This document shows positions 22,053 through 34,966 of a stretch of DNA of 64,000 bases, piece by piece; the first letter of the stretch is position 1, and each line of letters begins with the position of its first letter. The stretch is from Campylorhamphus procurvoides (Eukaryota > Chordata > Aves > Passeriformes > Dendrocolaptidae). The position numbers were made by a program, and so were the translations under genes. The stretch lies in contig WBMV01007501.1 in NCBI GenBank assembly GCA_013396655.1, positions 1,054,001-1,118,000 of the forward strand, written 5' to 3'. The notes beneath the pieces were generated by a model. It was not told where the DNA came from. It was given only the letters and a program-made list of their open reading frames with translations, and did no database searches.

Positions 22053-25000
22053 CTATAGAGAAAATAAAGCAGATGGCATTGGCATTAGAGATATTCTCAC
22101 ACAAAATGAACCCATGAAATATTTGTAACCACAGCAATAAACTGGATTAGAGTGTTAAGAGAAAAGAAAAATTAATTTCTGTAACTGTCACATAATGTTT
22201 TAAATTACCTAAAGTTTATAACTTTATTTGACATTTAAGCAATAGGCAAAACTATATAATTTACTTCAGAAACAAAGATTTTGGTTTTCAGGAGGAGTTG
22301 GTTGGTTTTTATTACTACTGTTCTCACAAGAGTTTTCAATCTAGCAAAACAATTAGCTTTGAACTATTAAGTTCTATTACAGTAAATTTAGAGCCACTCA
22401 CAAAGGCTTGATGAAGTTACTTCTGGGTTATTATCATCGATATTTGCTTACATATAGCACACATGGGCATTCCAGACAGTGAGGTAGTGTAAGTCTTAAC
22501 CACCAAAGGACACAGTACAGGAAGCATTATTGCTCTCTAGTCCTTGTGTTGTAGATATGGAGACTGATTATAAATGTCAGGAGGTTTAGCTTATGACTTA
22601 CATCTGCCTCAGTCAAATAAGAGAGAGTTATTGCCCACTTAAATCCAGTAGGATCAGCTTTTTACACACATTTGAATCCAACAAATAGAGCTACAGATCC
22701 CAAAGGTGAGTATTCATACACAATTCATATGGATTTAAAACGCAAAGTATAGTGTTTGAGCCAAAGATAGCTCATCAGAAGCCAGTGGTGCAAAAAGGGA
22801 AGAATATAACACTAATTATATTTTAATAAGAAACATATCCTTACTGTATATAAGGGGTAATATCTGCTTCTGTCCACTTTTCACGTATGCCGAATAAGCT
22901 GTTGAATCTTTCCTGATTGTCTTCAGGTAAGTCGTCTACTTTTAGCAAAGAGATGGTCTCTGGTCTTGAGCTTTTATCCACAAGAGCCAAACCCTGCAGA
23001 TCAGCATCAGAGAGAAAATGTTAAGTAAACACAAAACAATTAAACTTTCTTCTTTCTGACAATATTCCATACAAGCTGCTCTTTGCACATCCAAAGCCTT
23101 CTAGAACTGCACTCCAGAGGCGAAGTGAAGAATGATAAAGGTGCTGTTTCACAAGCAGTATTTATAATTTCCTTTATGACAAGAAGGAAGGGGGAATCCA
23201 AGGAGTTCCAAAGTCTCTGTGTGTCCTTTGAGCAAAACAATTCCTATAGTGCTCCCTACTTTACTGGCTGTCACTACAATCTGCTCAACAACAGCTTCAA
23301 CTTCTGTTCTAGTTATATTTACCAGTAATAACTGTACAGCTGCAACTTTTCTTCAAACAGTGAAATGTGCTGGAGTTACAGAAACATGAATTATCATGAT
23401 TCCAGACTACTGGTGCTCACAGAGGATATAATAAAATGTACTTTAACTCAAAAGCTGACAGAAACAACAGTCAACACCCAGTAATGGATAAAATCTATTT
23501 TTCATGCAAGTCAGTTACAGCCCACCTACGAAAGAATCCAGACATCTTTATGTGTTTACCTTAAGCTGATCAAGCCTTGTTGTCATTCCTTCAGGGACAC
23601 TTTGTTGCCAGACTTCTTGAAACTCTGATAGATTGAATTTAACTGCATTCCGCAAAAGCATTTGTGCTATAGCTCTGCATATTTTATCTTCACGCATTTC
23701 AAAGTAAACCTCCCCTGCTGAGAAACAAAAAACAGGTTATCTTGGGTTCTTGCTTTTTGATAAAAGAACAGAGAACAGCCTTGTATTTCCATTCTGTTCT
23801 ACAGTCTGCTATAAACCAAGTATCCTGTTTTTTCTTTTCCTCAGGAAGTAATCTGACCTGGTTAAACTTGGTTATTACTTTGGATAAATGATGGTATCTT
23901 CTCATTCTCAAGAATAAATTCTGCAGAATAGAGCAGCACTGTCCCAGTTACAGTATTATTTCATATCAATAAATGTATTTGCCCTCCATTTCTTCCCCTT
24001 TCACAGTACACTGTTTCTCCTACAGTTTTCATTCCTATTTCTGAATGGCTTGTAGTAAAGCATCTGCTGTCTGTGGTTGAACAATTAACAAAACTTTCAA
24101 TTCTTCAATCACCCTTATGAGATGATGAAGGGAATAATGAGACTTCATTTTTCTCATACTGATTTGGCTAAAATTCTCCAAACAAAATCAGGCATAAACA
24201 CTTCCTTCCACATTTTCAGTCACCTGGACTTCCTGTAACTCAGACGTGCTCCTTGTGCAACTTGTGCAACTTGTTTAAATACATTAAGGCAATGGTTTGT
24301 TGTCACTAACTACTTTCCTATGTCCTTTGAGTGCAACTCCTACTTCAGCCAAAGGTGAGATGAAAGCAACTGTGAGGAAGAACTGAGATTGAAATAAAGG
24401 CATTGCAATATTATGCCTGTGTGTGAGATGGGCAATGGAAACTTAATCAATACAATCAGCAGATTTTGTGATGCAGTACAAGGGACAAAAGGCAGTTGCC
24501 TACTTCAGGCAAGCTGAATTCATGCCATTGATACTCACATTAGCACAATTAGTTGCTTAAATACCTGAGGCCTCCTAGGGTATTCAAAGAGAGATGCCAT
24601 CTCAATTTTACCAGTGATCTGTCTTTAGTCACAAAATTATGGCTTGTAGACACCTAATAAATCACTTCCAGTACCTCTGTTAGTTCCCAATTTTTCCCTA
24701 TTATCTTGTACAGTTTAACAGTCCTTTTTCATATGAAACTAAAAATTGGACTGATTTTTAGCTCAGTTTGCTCCCTCCTTTTAGTGGCACTGTAGCAAAC
24801 TCATTTGTTTGGGCCATCCTCACAAAATCTGCATTTCCTCATTAATAACTATTTCCTTTATAAGAAGTTAAACCATGCAAGCTTTCCCAAACTTACCATC
24901 ATCAACATATTTCTTCCCATAGCTTAAGAGAATGTGTTCTATCATCTCTCTGAAAAAAAATATCCAGAAATCAAGTTTTAACACTGCTCATTAGGATGTT

Positions 25001-28000
25001 ACAGTTACCAAGAACAGTTACCAAGAAGATGAAGGAACAGGTATAGGGGAAAAAAAATAAAGAGAATAGAGGACGAGACACATCTTCATGAGTAAAATGA
25101 AGAAGCTGATAAAAACTTAGAAGTAAAAAAGAACAAAAGGGGACAGAAATAACAGATGGGAGTTAATTATCCGTCAACCCCAAAGGTCTTTTCTAGTTAT
25201 AATAGCAAAAACTAAAATACACAAGGAGAATAAGAAAAAGAGACTCTTGCAATATCACTTCTTTCCAAAGAGAAAGAATTGAAAGAAACTTTGGCCAGCA
25301 GGACCAGGGCAGTGATCACTGAATACTATTGAGTCAATGGAAATACTACCAAGAGAAATTAAAATCCATTTACTAAGCTATCTGTCTAAACTACTAACGC
25401 CCTTGTATATTTTTAGAGACAATGTATCATTAACACGATGGTAACTGGAATCCAGTTTTGCAAGATTAAAATTCTAACAAACAGTTAATAATTACTGCAA
25501 GTAGAATTAGTTAATAATGAACGTAGGCAATTTTAAGTTCTAAAAATAATTGCTTACCTTGGTTCTAGAGATCCAAGTTCTTCCAGGCAGGTACGTAATG
25601 GAACCTTACTTAAAGACCAGGACTCTGAGTCTATTAGCTGAGTCACATGATCCAAGAGTTTCATCTCATAGTCAAATTCCAGAATTCTCCAATATCCTGC
25701 CAAATAGAAGACCACAAAACACTGTTAGGAGGCAAACACTAACACTTTAATTCTATTCCCATTAACATACATTACAGGAGTTTGGACATTTAGATCACAC
25801 CTTTACAAAGTACAGCAGCAGCATTCTAAAAATTCTGGGATTAAAACTGAGAAAAAGAACTAAATAATATGAGCAAATGTAAAGGAGAATGAAATTTAAT
25901 CATAACTTCATTTAGATTAACTGCCACAGATACAAAGACACTACAAATCCCATCCCAAGATTAATTAGACCTGGAAAGAAATAGTATTTAGTTCAGGCAC
26001 AGAGCTGCATGAACAGAACTGGCTGCACTAGCCCTGCAAAGCCACAGGTCAGGTCCAGACAAGTTCACAAAAATCCAGATGTGACAAAGCAAAACTGTGG
26101 TATGATGGTGTTGTGCAGGTGTCACGGGCAAGGGAAGCCATCTCTGACACCATTGCTTATATAATGGGATGGTACAGAGATGATGGAGCAGAATTATTCC
26201 CAGTGGTTCAGTGATGGGATGTGAGGCAACAAGGGAAATCCCAGCTGGTTCCTAGAATTTTTTTTCTCCTTGTAGATAATCAAACACTGGAACAGCCTGA
26301 CAGAGAGCATGAAATCTCCATCCCTGGAAATGCTCAGAACTCAGTCAGTCAAGGCCCTGAGCAGCCAGCTCCAAGCTGGTGCTGTTCTAAAGCAGGAATT
26401 TGGACCTGGTAATCTGCAGAGCTCAGTTCTTCCCTGTATCAGTTTATGACTGAAGCACTGTTGTCACCTGGTGTGGGTTTGGGCATGGCCAAATAAAGGA
26501 TAAGTAGGACCTGTCCCAAGGTGAGGCCTTTGCTCAAGTTTTGCATTATATGGTAGGAAGACACTGAGATAAGCCCAGTCTGGGAGGCAAAAAGGACTAG
26601 AAAAAGGCTGGCATTACCTAAGGATCAGCTGGTTTTGCCTCTAGAACTCAGAAAGCAGTACCTGCTCATTCATGACGAGGGCAACTAACCAGAAATATTC
26701 ATGCTATGGGTGGGATACTCTGATGCCACTGTTTGTAGCAACAAAGAAGAAATTACCCTGGGAAGAGACAGACTTGCAGTGCCTGCCTGACTTTATCCTT
26801 TTCATCAGCTTCACAGCAGTGGGGACACAGAACTACGGAAGCAGATCTCAAAACACTGAAGTAAGTTGCACCTTGAAGGACAAGGATGCGGCATGGGCCT
26901 TAGAAAAAGGAGATACATGTTTTGGGGAAAATAGCAGGGTTATTTCCTCATGAGCAGTAATATTCTTTAGAGATGAATACCTTCAATTTTGCAGGCATCT
27001 ATAACCTGCAATTGGTGGAGTATTTCTTCTTCACTTGCTTGAATCAGACTTAACAAATCTTCTGTTGTATACTGCAACGAGGGGAAAAAAAAGAAGGAAA
27101 TAAAAACAGATTATCCTTGGTCCTTTTTTTGCTTTAGCAAGCATGCTAAATATGTTCTAAGCGATAATGAGGGAAAGACTTGAGACAGTTGTTTTTTCTC
27201 CAGACTCTGAATCTCCTAAGGTTTACCGCACTCTCTGAGACTTTTCTTGTAACTTAAAACATCTTTCCTAGGGTTATTCAATATAAAAACGAGTCTAACT
27301 ATAGGAAAGTCTGTCGGAAGTAATATGCCTGCATTCCCAGGATGTCAAATTAGCACAAGCAGACATTGTAAGTAAAGTATCCCAGCAAGAGAGAAAAGTG
27401 AGCATGTTCTGGCTTTCCTAAAATCACATATATTCAGCTGTGACATTTAAAAAAAAAAAAAAAAGCAAAGCAAAAATCACTTATCACTTTTGGAGAGAAG
27501 TCAGAACCCAACTCTGTACCTCCACGGAGGGAAAGCCTCCTCCACCATGACCTCAACAATTACATGTTGGTTTTGCTAATTGGATAGCAGACACATAGCA
27601 CAGAACCAGCCACAAAGCATACAGCTCCTTTCAGAACAGTTACATGGCAAGATGGGAAGGTGCTGTGGACACTGTGGTAAAGACATGGCAGGAACAGACG
27701 GGATCATGAGGAGTGAAGCAAATGAAGAAATACCAGACTGCAATCCATCAGAAATAGGGCTTCATCAATTCTTTTATTCAACTTATAGCCTATTTAATCA
27801 ACTCTAATATTAACGTTCTGTTGATTACAGCATACAAATATTTCCTATCAGAAAGAAAAGCACTACATTAAGTACTTGAGATCTATTATACTAAGGGAAC
27901 ACAAATGGAACAAACCAACACTAAGTTTGGAACATCCACATGTTAAAAAGGCATTTAATAAATACGGAAAAGTCTTTGCTTCCTGCTATGCCATACCTAT

Positions 28001-31000
28001 TAGAAAATTTCTTGAAATATCACCAGGCCAAGCTCTCATCAGTATGTCAACAAGGGACAACCATATTATATAGTACTTAAAGAAACACTGCTAGCAACTG
28101 AGAGCAAAAATATCCCAAAATCAATGTGTTTGTAAGGCAGACCCTACCATTCAGATGCCTTACAGAAGAGTCCTTGGCATTTGTCCCTGCTTTGGGGCCC
28201 GACTAGCACTTCTAACAGCTTTTTTTGAAGCTATCACTGCTGTCAGCTCTGGTGCTTTTATCATCTGCATCATCCTCACAAACATAAAATAGAATGGGTT
28301 GACTTGCATCATGGCCATACCAGCAATTTCCAGAGAATGTATTTAACATGTTTCTTATCCTTACTCTTATCAGATGTCTGTGATCATCTGAGTAAGCCTT
28401 GTCATTTCACTGTAAAGTTCAGTACTAGGCTATTTATATGTTTTCCTGTAGTTTGCTCAATCACATCCCTATGCAACAGGCTTCCTTACAGTGCCATAGT
28501 TCCTTATGGCTCTTTTCCTGGGGTTCTCTGTGCATGATGTAGTCCTGAAAACCATGGGAAGCTTACAGTAAGCCACCAAAAGAGAGTCAATTGTTTTCAA
28601 ACAGATTAAAGGTGGTTTATTGGTTGCCCACACATGATAAATATTAAGTGTAAGCAAACAACACAGTTAAAATGTTTACTGCACACATATTGTTTGGGAT
28701 TCCAGTGAGAATTGATCCCATAGGAAAGAGCTTTCCTCTGGAGAGCTTTCAGATTCATTCAGAGTTCCATCAGTGGCTCGGGAAAATTTGTCTACATATA
28801 TCAGATATATCTCGTTGTTCTCCAGCAAGCTCATAGAGGAAATACATTCTCCTTCAAAATAAATGGTGATCAGTCCTCAAAATAGGCACTAATGTTTGGG
28901 AGACACTGACATGTTTCTGTAACATTTGTTCAATATTATGAATAAATATTACTGTATATGACATTTTGTTGCCTTGCTAGCCTTTGTCAAAGCTTGTAAT
29001 TTCTGGACAATTTAAGCCCTTCTACCTCTGCCATCTCTTATTTTGCTCTGTGTCTCTCTATGTCTAGATCAGAGTAGGTGGTGAAGGCAATTCTGGGGGC
29101 AAGATAATGAAACTGATCAGAAATCAGACTGTTAATCATCCTGGAAGAGAGAGGCAGCATGTCTCTCCAAGGCAGAAAAATAACATCTATGTTTGCACAT
29201 CCAAACACACACAGATAGCTTGCTGGTGGCACCTTCAACGAAGCCTCAGCAGAAAATACTTTGGAGCAACCATTTCTGTTTTTAAAGTCAAAAGGAAAAA
29301 CAACACAACTAACAAAACCCCAGAATTTTTATCAGCCTTTTATCTGAGATCATATGCTGCACCGTCCAGATCTCTTCATTGCTTCTTAGAGCCTAAACTG
29401 ACTTTTTTGGAAACATAAAAGGGCAGGAAATCAGAATTTTGTGTTTTCCCTTCTTGTAGTGTCAGTCTTATTCTTCGTATTACATCATTGTCATTCTCTT
29501 TAACTTACTGCTTCTCCTTGTCATCACAAATTACTGGCTGGAAAGTAACTTGCACAGGAGTGTGTTCTGATCTCAAACATATGTCATACATGACCGACCC
29601 AAAGAAGGAACAGCTCCATTATACCTTAGTAGTTATATAACTCTCAAGGAATTTAGAAAAGGCTCTGAAGACTGTCTTCCAAGAAACCTCCTATATGAAG
29701 AGGGAAATCTCCAGTCTTTTTCTGTGTCCTTCCTTTTTCTCTTTTTGCTATCAAAAAGGTTGCTTACCTGTACCCAGTGGAAGTGCTAGCAATTAACAGC
29801 CTATTTAGAAGAGTTAAAAAATTAACTCAAAGAAGCACTGTGAATCATGTGAGGAAAGGCATTTCCTAGTTAAGTATGTATCTTCACTTTAATTTGCTCA
29901 TTACCAATTATTAGAAAACAATTTACTTAGCTGATTTACCTTTGAAAATGTCAAAGCTTGATCTTTCTGACTATCAGGCCCTTCATATGGATCTTCCATT
30001 AAAAGCTTCCTCAGTTTCTTCAGTTTTGGTCGACATCTCCTTAATTCCCAATAGTTATTGGAGAAACCAGCAATCTACAAGAAAAAACAATGATGCTTAT
30101 AACATTTTAATATACCACCTGGATTCAAAGCTGCGTATCAAAAACTATCAGCAGAAAGTATTAATCTAGTCTTGTTTGAAAACAAGAATCTATTAACAGG
30201 GTAACTACTTTAGAGACAAAACAATCACTGTAATGTTTTCCATAAAAAAATTTACCACCGGCAATGAAGAATAAAAATCCACCGTTGATTGATAAAAATA
30301 TGTTTATAGCGCCTAAGACAAAGGTAACAAGTCACCTCTGCATGCATATGATAGGAAATCATCACAGGATATATTCCTCACAATCCTCCTCAACACTGCT
30401 TTTTGTCTTAAAACTACATCATTGTACTGACATAAAATCCCTCCTGTATTATCCTGGGCCTATCTTTCCCACTTCTTCCCATGCTTGGGATCTACTTCAT
30501 GGTCTTTTTATGCCTTAATGAATCATCACATCCCTAAGCTCAAGTAAAACAGACAGTAAGCAAAGAGACAGTAAGCTACACTTGCACACAGCTGCCAAGA
30601 CACCTCTGCTCCTTACCCTGATTCAACACACAAATGCAAAGCATGCAACGAGAAGCTCATCTGGAATTGATAAAGCAACACTAATCTACCAAAGTGTTAC
30701 TTTCAGAGTAATCCAGAGGTGTTTCATGGGGTACATCTTGGACCTCCTGGAGGATTCTTTGAAGAGGACAGACTATTGGAGCTCTTTCGGCAAAGTTTCT
30801 GATAATTACCAAACCCAAAGAAAAAGGAACAGAATGGCAGAGGCAGAACAGGCTCCAGCTTTGTGACTCCTGACCCAGCCACTAATCCCTTGTAAAAAAA
30901 GCTTTCATGAAAAAGTCTCTAGAAAGTACTTTAAAATACCTTAAGTGTTTTACCAGAGTACTTCGTTTTTTTTTTTAAAGTAATCCATTAAAAAAAGAAT

Positions 31001-34000
31001 CTAAAACTTTAAAATAATGTTCCATTTAAATCAATTATAAGCAAACGACCTAAATATAGAAGAAATCTATAAGACTTTTAATACAAAGAAATCTCTCAGT
31101 TTTAATCTAACTATTCCATAACTGTCTTGGCAAAAATTTCAGGTAAACACTGATTTCCCCATAAACTTCCAAGCTTTATTTTCCCCTCCATGTCAAATAC
31201 CATTTACTTCAGTGTTAGGCTTTTTTCCTGCCAAGTTCTTTTTGGAGAAATTTGGTAATAAATATGAAGATACTTTGCATACAAAAGAAGACAAGTAAAT
31301 CTAATTTATATTCCAAAGCTCATAATATGAGCCGGTCTCTGTGGGGTGAATAAAATGGCAGACACTTTGGCTGTACCATCTAACATTTTTGAAATCACTT
31401 AAGACAGCTTATAGAAATAAAATCCCTTAAATAGTTCCTAAGCAAATCACATTTGTATGATGTGCAACTTCAAAAGGACTAGCGAAATCATCAAATATGG
31501 GGGGAAAGATATGGAAGAATATTACTTTCTCATTAATCTACTTGAGATTGAACTAACTTTTAATATGAGCTGAACTGCTGACCTTACGGAAGAACCTTAA
31601 GGAATGTTCATCTAAGGAGAAGCAGGATTACCCCCTCAATGATGTCATTATATCCATTACAGCAAAAAAATTAACTAATAATATTTGTCTAACTATTCTT
31701 AATATAATTTTATTAGCTATGCTTCAGAAGAGCAGAGAACAATAAATTCTTTAAATTGAGACCTCTAAAATCATTCACTTCAATAAATGTTTTGATATAC
31801 TAGTTGAAAGAGACACCTTCAAATAATTTCTGTATTTAAAAAATTATATTCAGGCATGACATGGTAAAATCTGTCCGCTGGGGAAAGCACTCCTAAGAAT
31901 CAACCTATAAACATTTATTTTAAAAACAGCTGCTTAACACTGAGAAATCAGATTTTCTTTGAACACTTGTTATACCTACCACAAGTAACTACCATGCATT
32001 GAAAATAAACCAAAGTTTTAATTTCTTGGAAACAATAATAATCATACATTATGGATAAAGTTCAGTTGCCTGAAGAAAGGCCCTAGAGCCATTTTAGACA
32101 CCCTGAGATATACCATGCCCCTGTGTATATAACATATTTATAAGGACATCCTTCTGGAGCTGTTCAATATACAAGGAACCTACAGGAGTCTCATCCACCT
32201 GCAGTGGCAGCCTACAGCTACAGCGATACCACAAGGTATTTAAAATGGCATTAGAAGCCTGTGTTCAGGCAACTGAATCCCAGCTGAGTTTCACATACGC
32301 ATCTTGGATAAAATACAAGAAATTATAGAGAATAAGAAAGAAGAGAACTAAAGCAAACAAAATCCCAGAAAGACGTACCTGTGAATGAATAATATTAGAA
32401 GATGATGGATCTGCATTCAGCTCCTCTGGAGTTTTGCAACCAGGAATAAATAGCAGCATATTTGAGGTATCCGCTATTTTCATGTCATAGGTTTTATCTT
32501 TGCTACACAACACTGCTTGTTCATCCTTTTCACCACGGATTACTAGGCTAGGGAAAAAAAATAGCACAAAAATAAAGATGCATTTTTAATTCTATTTCAG
32601 GAAGAACACCTATTAAACTCTCTGGTATTTTTTCACATTTATATATTTGTAAAGAAGTTATAAACTGCAGTTCTGGTTGGCGGCAACAGTCACAGTACAC
32701 CAAAATATAAAGATGCAATTGTCAATTAATCTAATTGACTATGTTTTTTTCCTCTTCTATGAGTGTGGGAAAAACAAAAGACAAGCATTCAAAGTTTACA
32801 TGCAGGTCACAATGAAACCCCCTCATATGCCTATTCATGCAACCCCCATAAAACATTGATTAAGTGATGCTTAATGCCTGAACTAGTTCACTAATCTTAA
32901 AAATTAGTTTACAACCAAAGTTGTTCCTTAATGAGGACTGAAACTGGCCCATTGTGGAAAAAAAAAAAGGCAAACGGAAATTGTATCTATGATGCAGTAC
33001 CCTTCATATAGTTCCTTCTCAAAAACGTGTATTTTCTTGCAAGTAATTCCAAGCAGGAAAGAAAATCATCTTCTAGGACAGTTCAAGACGAGACAATGCA
33101 AACCCGCCTCTTCAGCTCACATACTTCATTAAGTAGAGATTCTTCATGAGGACATGATACAACCAAGATGATACCAATGCAGGACCACAAAGGGGAACAT
33201 TCAGCTCCTCCCAGGCTACACTAAACAAAGTGCTAAATTCAATTTAATCAAACTGCTCCTCTCACTTCCCTAAGGTTGCATGCGCAAACAAAGCTCAGCT
33301 GTGCCCCAGGGGGTCCTCAGCACGATTCAAGCCTCTCACCAATGGCATTTTATCAATATTACACTAAATAGGAATGGGTTTGCCAACATTCATCTCAGAG
33401 AATTATCCTCTTTAGAGGGTGTTCTCTTATTGTATAATTAAAGCATTTTTCTTACGTCACTGGCATTGTAGCGAAGGAAGAAATTCAAAACAGTGTCAAA
33501 AACTTATCTAGACTCTGTTCCTGGTCCAGTTTAATGTCACACATGTGGCATCCTACCACATGCTTGTGTTAATGCTGTACGCCCTTTCCTGCCATCCATC
33601 ACAACCCGAGAGCTCCAGCAAGAAAATCTCGAAGTCAGCAGGATTCCCCCAGAGACACAGTAACCTCTTTTCCAAGCCCTTCAGCACCTCTATCCGTATG
33701 TCTGATCATTGAACATCCCGGGCCGGACGGGACCCGCAAGGGCGGACTCCAACCCCTGGCCCTGCTCAGGACAGCCCCAAGACCAGCCCCTGGCCCTGCC
33801 CAGGACAGCCCCAGGAATCGCTCCCTGTGCCTGAGAGCGCTGTCCCAATGTCCCCTGACCTCGGTGCCAGCACCACGTCCCCGGCGGGCCCGTCCCAGCC
33901 CTCAGAGCCCTGGCGGGACAGAGCGCCGTTCTAGGGGCGTTCCCGCGGCCCGGCCGTACCTGCGGCCCGCCTCCAGCTCTGCGCAGAGCGCGGGGTCGAG

Positions 34001-34135
34001 CTGGAGCAGGCGGCAGTGCCCGTGCACGGCGCGGGGCCCGAAGCGCAGGCAGTGTGCGGGCGGCAGCAGCTCCGCCGGATCCACCCGCGCCGTGCGCAGC
34101 GTCGCGTCCACCTGCGCGCGGCTGCGCCACGACAT
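21944..34135 (-). CDS. DSCC1: DSCC1, complete gene (nine coding exons)
   Basis: DNA replication and sister chromatid cohesion 1 (DCC1), a subunit with CHTF18 and CHTF8 of the alternative RFC complex that loads PCNA and supports cohesion in S phase; nuclear. Exons: 33960-34135, 32379-32547, 29940-30074, 26981-27071, 25558-25696, 24897-24949, 23560-23714, 22845-22993, 21944-22052. They sum to 1176 nt, i.e. 391 residues plus stop, with every junction in phase; the human protein is about 393. Conserved blocks include ADTSNMLLFIPGCKTP, FSNNYWELRR, FQEVWQQSVPEGM and the C-terminal KVYNSRRPIS, part of the winged-helix tail. The start has a strong context (CCGCCATGTCG). No damage seen; only the sequence upstream of exon 1 is suspicious. 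Confidence 0.96.
22845..22993 (-). CDS. DSCC1: DSCC1 coding exon 8
   Basis: 149 nt; GLALVDKSSRPETISLLKVD, then the DDLPEDNQERFNSLFG block, ending ITPYI plus CA. Acceptor GATCTGCAG, donor GTAAGG. Confidence 0.95.
23560..23714 (-). CDS. DSCC1: DSCC1 coding exon 7
   Basis: 155 nt; begins GEVYFEMREDKICRAIAQML and ends TTRLDQLK on a codon boundary. Acceptor TTCTCAGCAG, donor GTAAAC. Confidence 0.95.
24897..24949 (-). CDS. DSCC1: DSCC1 coding exon 6
   Basis: 53 nt; REMIEHILLSYGKKYVDD plus one nucleotide. Acceptor is a T-run ending CAG; donor GTAAGT. Confidence 0.93.
25558..25696 (-). CDS. DSCC1: DSCC1 coding exon 5
   Basis: 139 nt; begins GYWRILEFDYEMKLLDHVTQ and ends LGSLEP plus AG. Acceptor ATTTGGCAG, donor GTAAGC. 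Confidence 0.95.
26105..26430 (+). mobile_element. Diverged CR1-like 3' fragment in DSCC1 intron 4
   Basis: CR1-like landmarks in forward order: GATAATCAAACACTGGAACA, ATCTCCATCCCTGGAAATGC, CAAGGCCCTGAGCAGCCAGC and a decayed 'GCAGGAATTTGGACCTGG'. An older copy than those elsewhere in the window. Confidence 0.6.
26981..27071 (-). CDS. DSCC1: DSCC1 coding exon 4
   Basis: 91 nt; reads YTTEDLLSLIQASEEEILHQ and continues to DACKIE plus one nucleotide. Acceptor CGTTGCAG, donor GTATTC. Confidence 0.94.
29940..30074 (-). CDS. DSCC1: DSCC1 coding exon 3
   Basis: 135 nt, 45 codons in phase 0; begins IAGFSNNYWELRRCRPKLKK and ends DQALTFSK. Acceptor TTTCTTGTAG, donor GTAAAT. Confidence 0.95.
32379..32547 (-). 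CDS. DSCC1: DSCC1 coding exon 2
   Basis: 169 nt; with AG from exon 1 reads SLVIRGEKDEQAVLCSKDKT and ends SNIIHSQ. Acceptor TTTTTCCCTAG, donor GTACGT. Confidence 0.95.
33960..34135 (-). CDS. DSCC1: DSCC1 coding exon 1
   Basis: 176 nt, very GC-rich; starts MSWRSRAQVDATLRTARVDP and ends LEAGR plus AG. Donor GTACGG. This N-terminus diverges most from the mammalian protein, but VDATL and AELLP...HCL.FGP are conserved. Confidence 0.9.
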
Positions 34136-34174
34136 GGCGGCCGGCTCTGCGGGCCGGGGGGCGGGCGGGCGCCN

Positions 34175-34665
34175 CAGCCCATTTCTGTAAATTCGCCCTG
34201 ATGTCCCACATGAACCTCCCCAGGCACAGCGCGAGGCCATTTCCTCTGGCCTGTTTGTCCCCTGGGTTCGAGGCCGATCCCCCCAGGTACAGCCCCTTTC
34301 AGGGAGCTGTACAGGGCCATGGGGGCTCCCTGAGCCTCCTCCTCCCCAGGACAAACACCCCCAGCTCCCTCAGCCTCTCCCCATCACACTTGTGCTCCAG
34401 ACCCTGCCCAGCTCCCCTGCCCTGCTCTGGACCCTCTCCAGCCCCTCAGTGTCCTTCCCATAGTGAGGGGTTCAGAACCGGACACAGGATTTGAGGTGTG
34501 GCCTCACCAGTGCCAAGTACAGGGGACAATCCCTGCCCTGGTCCTGCTGGCCACACTGTTTCTGATGTGCCCTTGGCCACCTGGGCCCACAATGGTTCAT
34601 GTTCAGCTGCTGCTGACCAGCACCCCTTTTCCACTCGGCAGCTTTCCACCCACTCATTCCTGTCG
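34175..34665 (-). mobile_element. CR1 LINE fragment directly upstream of DSCC1
   Basis: Plus strand shows the reverse complement of CR1: GAGGCCATTTCCTCTGGCC, CCCAGCTCCCTCAGCCTCTC, GTGTGGCCTCACCAGTGCCA, TGGCCACACTGTTTCTGATG. It starts at the ambiguous base 34174 without the usual 3' octamer tail, and stops near 34665 at LTR-like sequence. Confidence 0.88.
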
Positions 34666-34683
34666 TTGTTGATGGGATGGACT

Positions 34684-34966
34684 TGATAAGAAGCAGGCGA
34701 AAATCCCAAATTGATAAGAGCAAAAACTTTTATTATATATATATATATCCATCTCTCTATTTCACACAGCTACTTTTATATATTTCCTAAGTGTATGTGC
34801 ATGAACATTATTGGACCTCATTACACAAACAATCACCTATTGGCCACAGTTAGAAACTGTCTCTATGCAAACTAGTGTCTCTATACCAACTCATCCAAGT
34901 TTGTTATCTGCTGTTGCTCCTGAGTTCTCTCAGTCTCTGCAAGCTGTTTATCTTTACGGCTACACA
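34684..34966 (-). mobile_element. Probable solo LTR next to DSCC1
   Basis: On the minus strand: TGTGTAGCCGTAAAG, a TATA-like ATATATAAAAGTAGC, then AATAAAAGTTTTTGCTCTTA (poly(A) signal with R-like sequence) and an end at TTCTTATCA. This order is that of an LTR. I found no target duplication; the boundaries are approximate and could extend to 34667 or beyond 35.0 kb. Confidence 0.5.
34734..34749. repeat. (AT)n microsatellite
   Basis: Short AT run inside the probable solo LTR, next to its poly(A) signal. Confidence 0.7.

Larger units (their letters stand above)
22053..33959. other. DSCC1 introns
   Basis: Eight GT-AG introns between 22053 and 33959, the longest 27072-29939 and 30075-32378. Apart from a diverged CR1 at 26105-26430, and a short GC-rich tandem duplication (33752-33815, two copies of CCCCTGGCCCTGC.CAGGACA) in intron 1, I see only AT-rich sequence without recognisable repeats, RNA genes or extra exons. 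Confidence 0.7.

Noticed and set aside
33690..34211. 173-codon minus frame over DSCC1 exon 1
   Set aside because: Frame-shifted shadow of DSCC1 exon 1 in GC-rich DNA; it crosses the ambiguous base and has no homology.
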